DNA of 35,358 nt, taken from assembly GCF_028863945.1 (NCBI RefSeq), contig NZ_JARBEA010000028.1, positions 1-35,358 on the forward strand, read 5' to 3'. This DNA is from Jeotgalibaca caeni (GTDB lineage Bacteria > Bacillota > Bacilli > Lactobacillales > Aerococcaceae). The notes under the pieces are model-generated. The model did no database searches. It was given only the letters and a program-made list of their open reading frames with translations, and was not told where the DNA came from. The translations under genes were made by a program, and so were the position numbers. This document shows, piece after piece, positions 33,560 to 35,358 of this stretch. Position 1 is the first letter of the stretch. Every line of letters begins with the position of its first letter.

Positions 33560-35188
33560 ATGATTACCGTATCAAATGTCAGCCTTCACTTTTCTGACCG
33601 TAAACTTTTTGACAATGTAAATATCAAATTTATCCCAGGCAACTGCTATGGTGTCATCGGCGCTAACGGCGCTGGTAAATCAACTTTCTTAAAAATTCTT
33701 TCGGGCGACATCCAACCTACTACTGGTGATGTGTTCTTAGACCCAAATGAACGTCTCTCTGTTCTCAGCCAGGATCACTATGGTTTTGAAGATCATCAAG
33801 TATTGGATACTGTCATCATGGGGAACAAACGCCTTTATGAAGTACGCCAAGAAAAAGATGCCATCTACATGAAAGAAGATTTTACTGATGCAGATGGAAT
33901 TCGTGCTGGTGAATTGGAAGGCGAATTTGCGGAATTAAATGGTTGGGAAGCTGAAGCAGATGCAGCAAACCTATTGCAAGGTTTGGGTATCTCAGAAGAT
34001 CTTCACTACAAAAAAATGAGTGAACTCATTGAGCCGCAAAAGGTAAAAGTATTATTAGCACAAGCACTATTTGGTCAACCTGACGTTCTTCTTTTAGATG
34101 AGCCTACAAACGGTTTGGATAAAGCTTCCATTGATTGGTTGTCTGAATTCTTAATTGGATTCCCGAATACCGTTATTGTGGTTTCCCATGACCGTCACTT
34201 CTTAAATACAGTATGTACGCATATGGCAGACGTTGACTATGGTAAAATCCAGTTATATGTTGGGAACTATGACTTCTGGATGCAGTCCAGCCAACTAGCT
34301 GCTAAGCTAGCTGCTGATCAAAATGCGAAAAAAGAAGAAAAAATCAAAGAGTTACAAGATTTTATCGCTCGTTTTAGCGCGAATGCTTCGAAATCCAAAC
34401 AAGCAACTTCTCGTAAGAAAACACTTGATAAAATTACGTTGGATGACATCCAACCTTCATCACGGAAGTACCCATTCGTCGGTTTCACGCCAGATCGTGA
34501 AATTGGGAATGATCTATTAATCGTGAACGGTCTTTCTAAATCAATTGATGGCGTAAAGGTATTGGATAACATTAGCTTTACACTAGGCCGCGAAGACAAG
34601 GTAGCATTTACGAGTCGTCGTGATATCGCTACGACTACTCTATTCCGTATTTTAATGGGAGAATTAGAGCCTGACGCAGGTAGCTTCAAATGGGGCGTAA
34701 CAACTTCCCGCAGCTACTTACCAAAAGATCACTCTTCTGAATTCCCTAACCCAAGTATCAACATTCTGGAGTGGTTACGTCAGTATGCTGGTCCTGAAGA
34801 AGATGATAACACCTTCCTACGTAGCTTCTTAGGTCGGATGTTGTTCTCTGGGGATGACGTTATGAAGAAAGTTTCCGTTCTATCCGGTGGAGAAAAAGTG
34901 CGTGTAATTTTGTCTAAGATGATGTTGTCAAAAGCAAACGTATTGATTATGGACGATCCAACCAATCACTTGGACTTGGAATCTATTACAGCTCTTAACG
35001 ATGGGATGATTGCCTTCAAAGGCTCCCTACTCTTCTCTTCTCATGACTATGAGTTCATCAACACAACTGCAAACCGCATCATCGAAGTGAGTGCAAATGG
35101 AATGGTAGACCGTTTGGATACAACTTACGAAGAATTCTTAAACGATGCAGGTGTACAAGCTCGTGTAGACGAGTTATACAAAGATTAA
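33560..35188 (+). CDS. ABC-F family ATPase (YkpA-like)
   Basis: A 542-residue protein of two ATPase domains joined by a linker, without membrane parts: the ABC-F plan, acting on ribosomes. NBD1: Walker A GANGAGKST (34-42), Walker B LLLDEP (D180, E181); signature place is LIEPQ (156-160) instead of LSGGE/LSGSE. NBD2: Walker A place reads SRRDIATTT (352-360), Lys replaced by Thr; signature LSGGE (441-445) intact; Walker B is MDDP (D465, D466 in place of Glu). The rest matches YkpA-like proteins (VVSHDRHFLNTVCTHMADVDYGKIQ). ATG 33560, no strong ribosome site. Ends at a terminator. Confidence 0.9.
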   Translation: MITVSNVSLHFSDRKLFDNVNIKFIPGNCYGVIGANGAGKSTFLKILSGDIQPTTGDVFLDPNERLSVLSQDHYGFEDHQVLDTVIMGNKRLYEVRQEKDAIYMKEDFTDADGIRAGELEGEFAELNGWEAEADAANLLQGLGISEDLHYKKMSELIEPQKVKVLLAQALFGQPDVLLLDEPTNGLDKASIDWLSEFLIGFPNTVIVVSHDRHFLNTVCTHMADVDYGKIQLYVGNYDFWMQSSQLAAKLAADQNAKKEEKIKELQDFIARFSANASKSKQATSRKKTLDKITLDDIQPSSRKYPFVGFTPDREIGNDLLIVNGLSKSIDGVKVLDNISFTLGREDKVAFTSRRDIATTTLFRILMGELEPDAGSFKWGVTTSRSYLPKDHSSEFPNPSINILEWLRQYAGPEEDDNTFLRSFLGRMLFSGDDVMKKVSVLSGGEKVRVILSKMMLSKANVLIMDDPTNHLDLESITALNDGMIAFKGSLLFSSHDYEFINTTANRIIEVSANGMVDRLDTTYEEFLNDAGVQARVDELYKD

Positions 35189-35189
35189 T

Positions 35190-35244
35190 TTCATATAACT
35201 AGTAAAAAAGATAAAATGATTTCTCCTTTTATCTTTTATATGAA
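35190..35244 (+). terminator. Terminator of the ABC-F gene
   Basis: AAAAGATAAAA pairs with TTTTATCTTTT, and outer TTCATATA with TATATGAA, right after the stop. Confidence 0.65.
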
Positions 35245-35282
35245 AACACAAGCTAAAAAAAGCGCAAAAAGTCACTACCCAT

Positions 35283-35355
35283 GGTATCATGTAGGTGTTA
35301 AAATTTTAAATTTTTAGAGGGCTCTTGTTCTGTTGCCGCAGACCGAGAGCTTTTT
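35283..35355 (+). other. Possible leader or small RNA with terminator, cut by window edge
   Basis: A TATCAT box (35285-35290) precedes an A/T-rich stretch (35299-35315) and a hairpin of GCTCT (35321-35325) with AGAGC (35346-35350), inner TCTG/CAGA, then TTTTT. No ORF. It might be a short regulatory RNA or the leader of the next gene outside the window. The -35 is poor. Confidence 0.3.
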
Positions 35356-35358
35356 CCT

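Overview
The window looks like chromosomal core DNA of a low-GC Gram-positive coccus or rod of the order Lactobacillales, probably near Carnobacteriaceae or Enterococcaceae. This rests on strong AGGAGG-type ribosome sites, frequent GTG and TTG starts, short operons closed by AGAGGCTGG-type hairpin terminators, and gene content (XRE-cupin plus potABCD, short MurB, LytTR with DUF3021, ABC-F, BrnQ, a Ppx-Ppk pair). No rRNA, tRNA, CRISPR array, prophage or insertion sequence was seen. The genus cannot be fixed from sequence reading alone.

Layout. 1-2.0 kb: azlC-azlD branched-chain amino acid exporter (minus) divergent from an MgtC/SapB membrane protein. 2.1-4.1 kb: rpiA-pdp, pentose phosphate and pyrimidine nucleoside salvage. 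4.2-8.6 kb: an XRE-cupin regulator followed by potABCD, a polyamine importer with its probable sensor. 8.6-9.1 kb: a non-coding region with clustered inverted 10-mers and a structured 3' untranslated segment. 9.1-11.8 kb: murB and an orphan double ECF-type ATPase. 12.0-13.5 kb: small membrane protein, exoA and a DUF3139-like exported protein. 13.5-14.06 kb: no intact gene, but a split secreted-peptide ORF and an isolated promoter-terminator unit that could be a small RNA. 14.1-17.5 kb: tsaE-GNAT, PAP2 phosphatase, pta and glutathione peroxidase. 17.5-19.2 kb: a LytTR regulator, a DUF3021-type membrane protein and an unknown two-helix protein in one tight operon. 19.2-23.2 kb: MATE exporter and ung-hydrolase-LLM oxidoreductase. 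23.3-27.2 kb: Cof-type HAD phosphatase, a 52-residue YvrJ protein, an orphan polar amino acid ABC ATPase, a CwlO-like coiled-coil/3D cell wall protein and a nucleoside deoxyribosyltransferase. 27.3-31.0 kb: ppx-ppk polyphosphate operon. 31.0-35.2 kb: brnQ, an unrecognised 332-residue protein and an ABC-F ATPase; the last 110 bases hold a second promoter/hairpin element cut by the window edge.

Most of the window is ordinary housekeeping and transport. The parts most worth a second look are the LytTR/DUF3021/unknown cassette with its direct-repeat promoter, the two double-NBD ATPases whose motif losses fall in one composite ATP site each, the hairpin repeat cluster at 8.83-8.94 kb, and the possible small RNA at 13.98-14.05 kb. 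Many start codons were moved from the longest ORF because a clear Shine-Dalgarno site or promoter lies inside the longer version.
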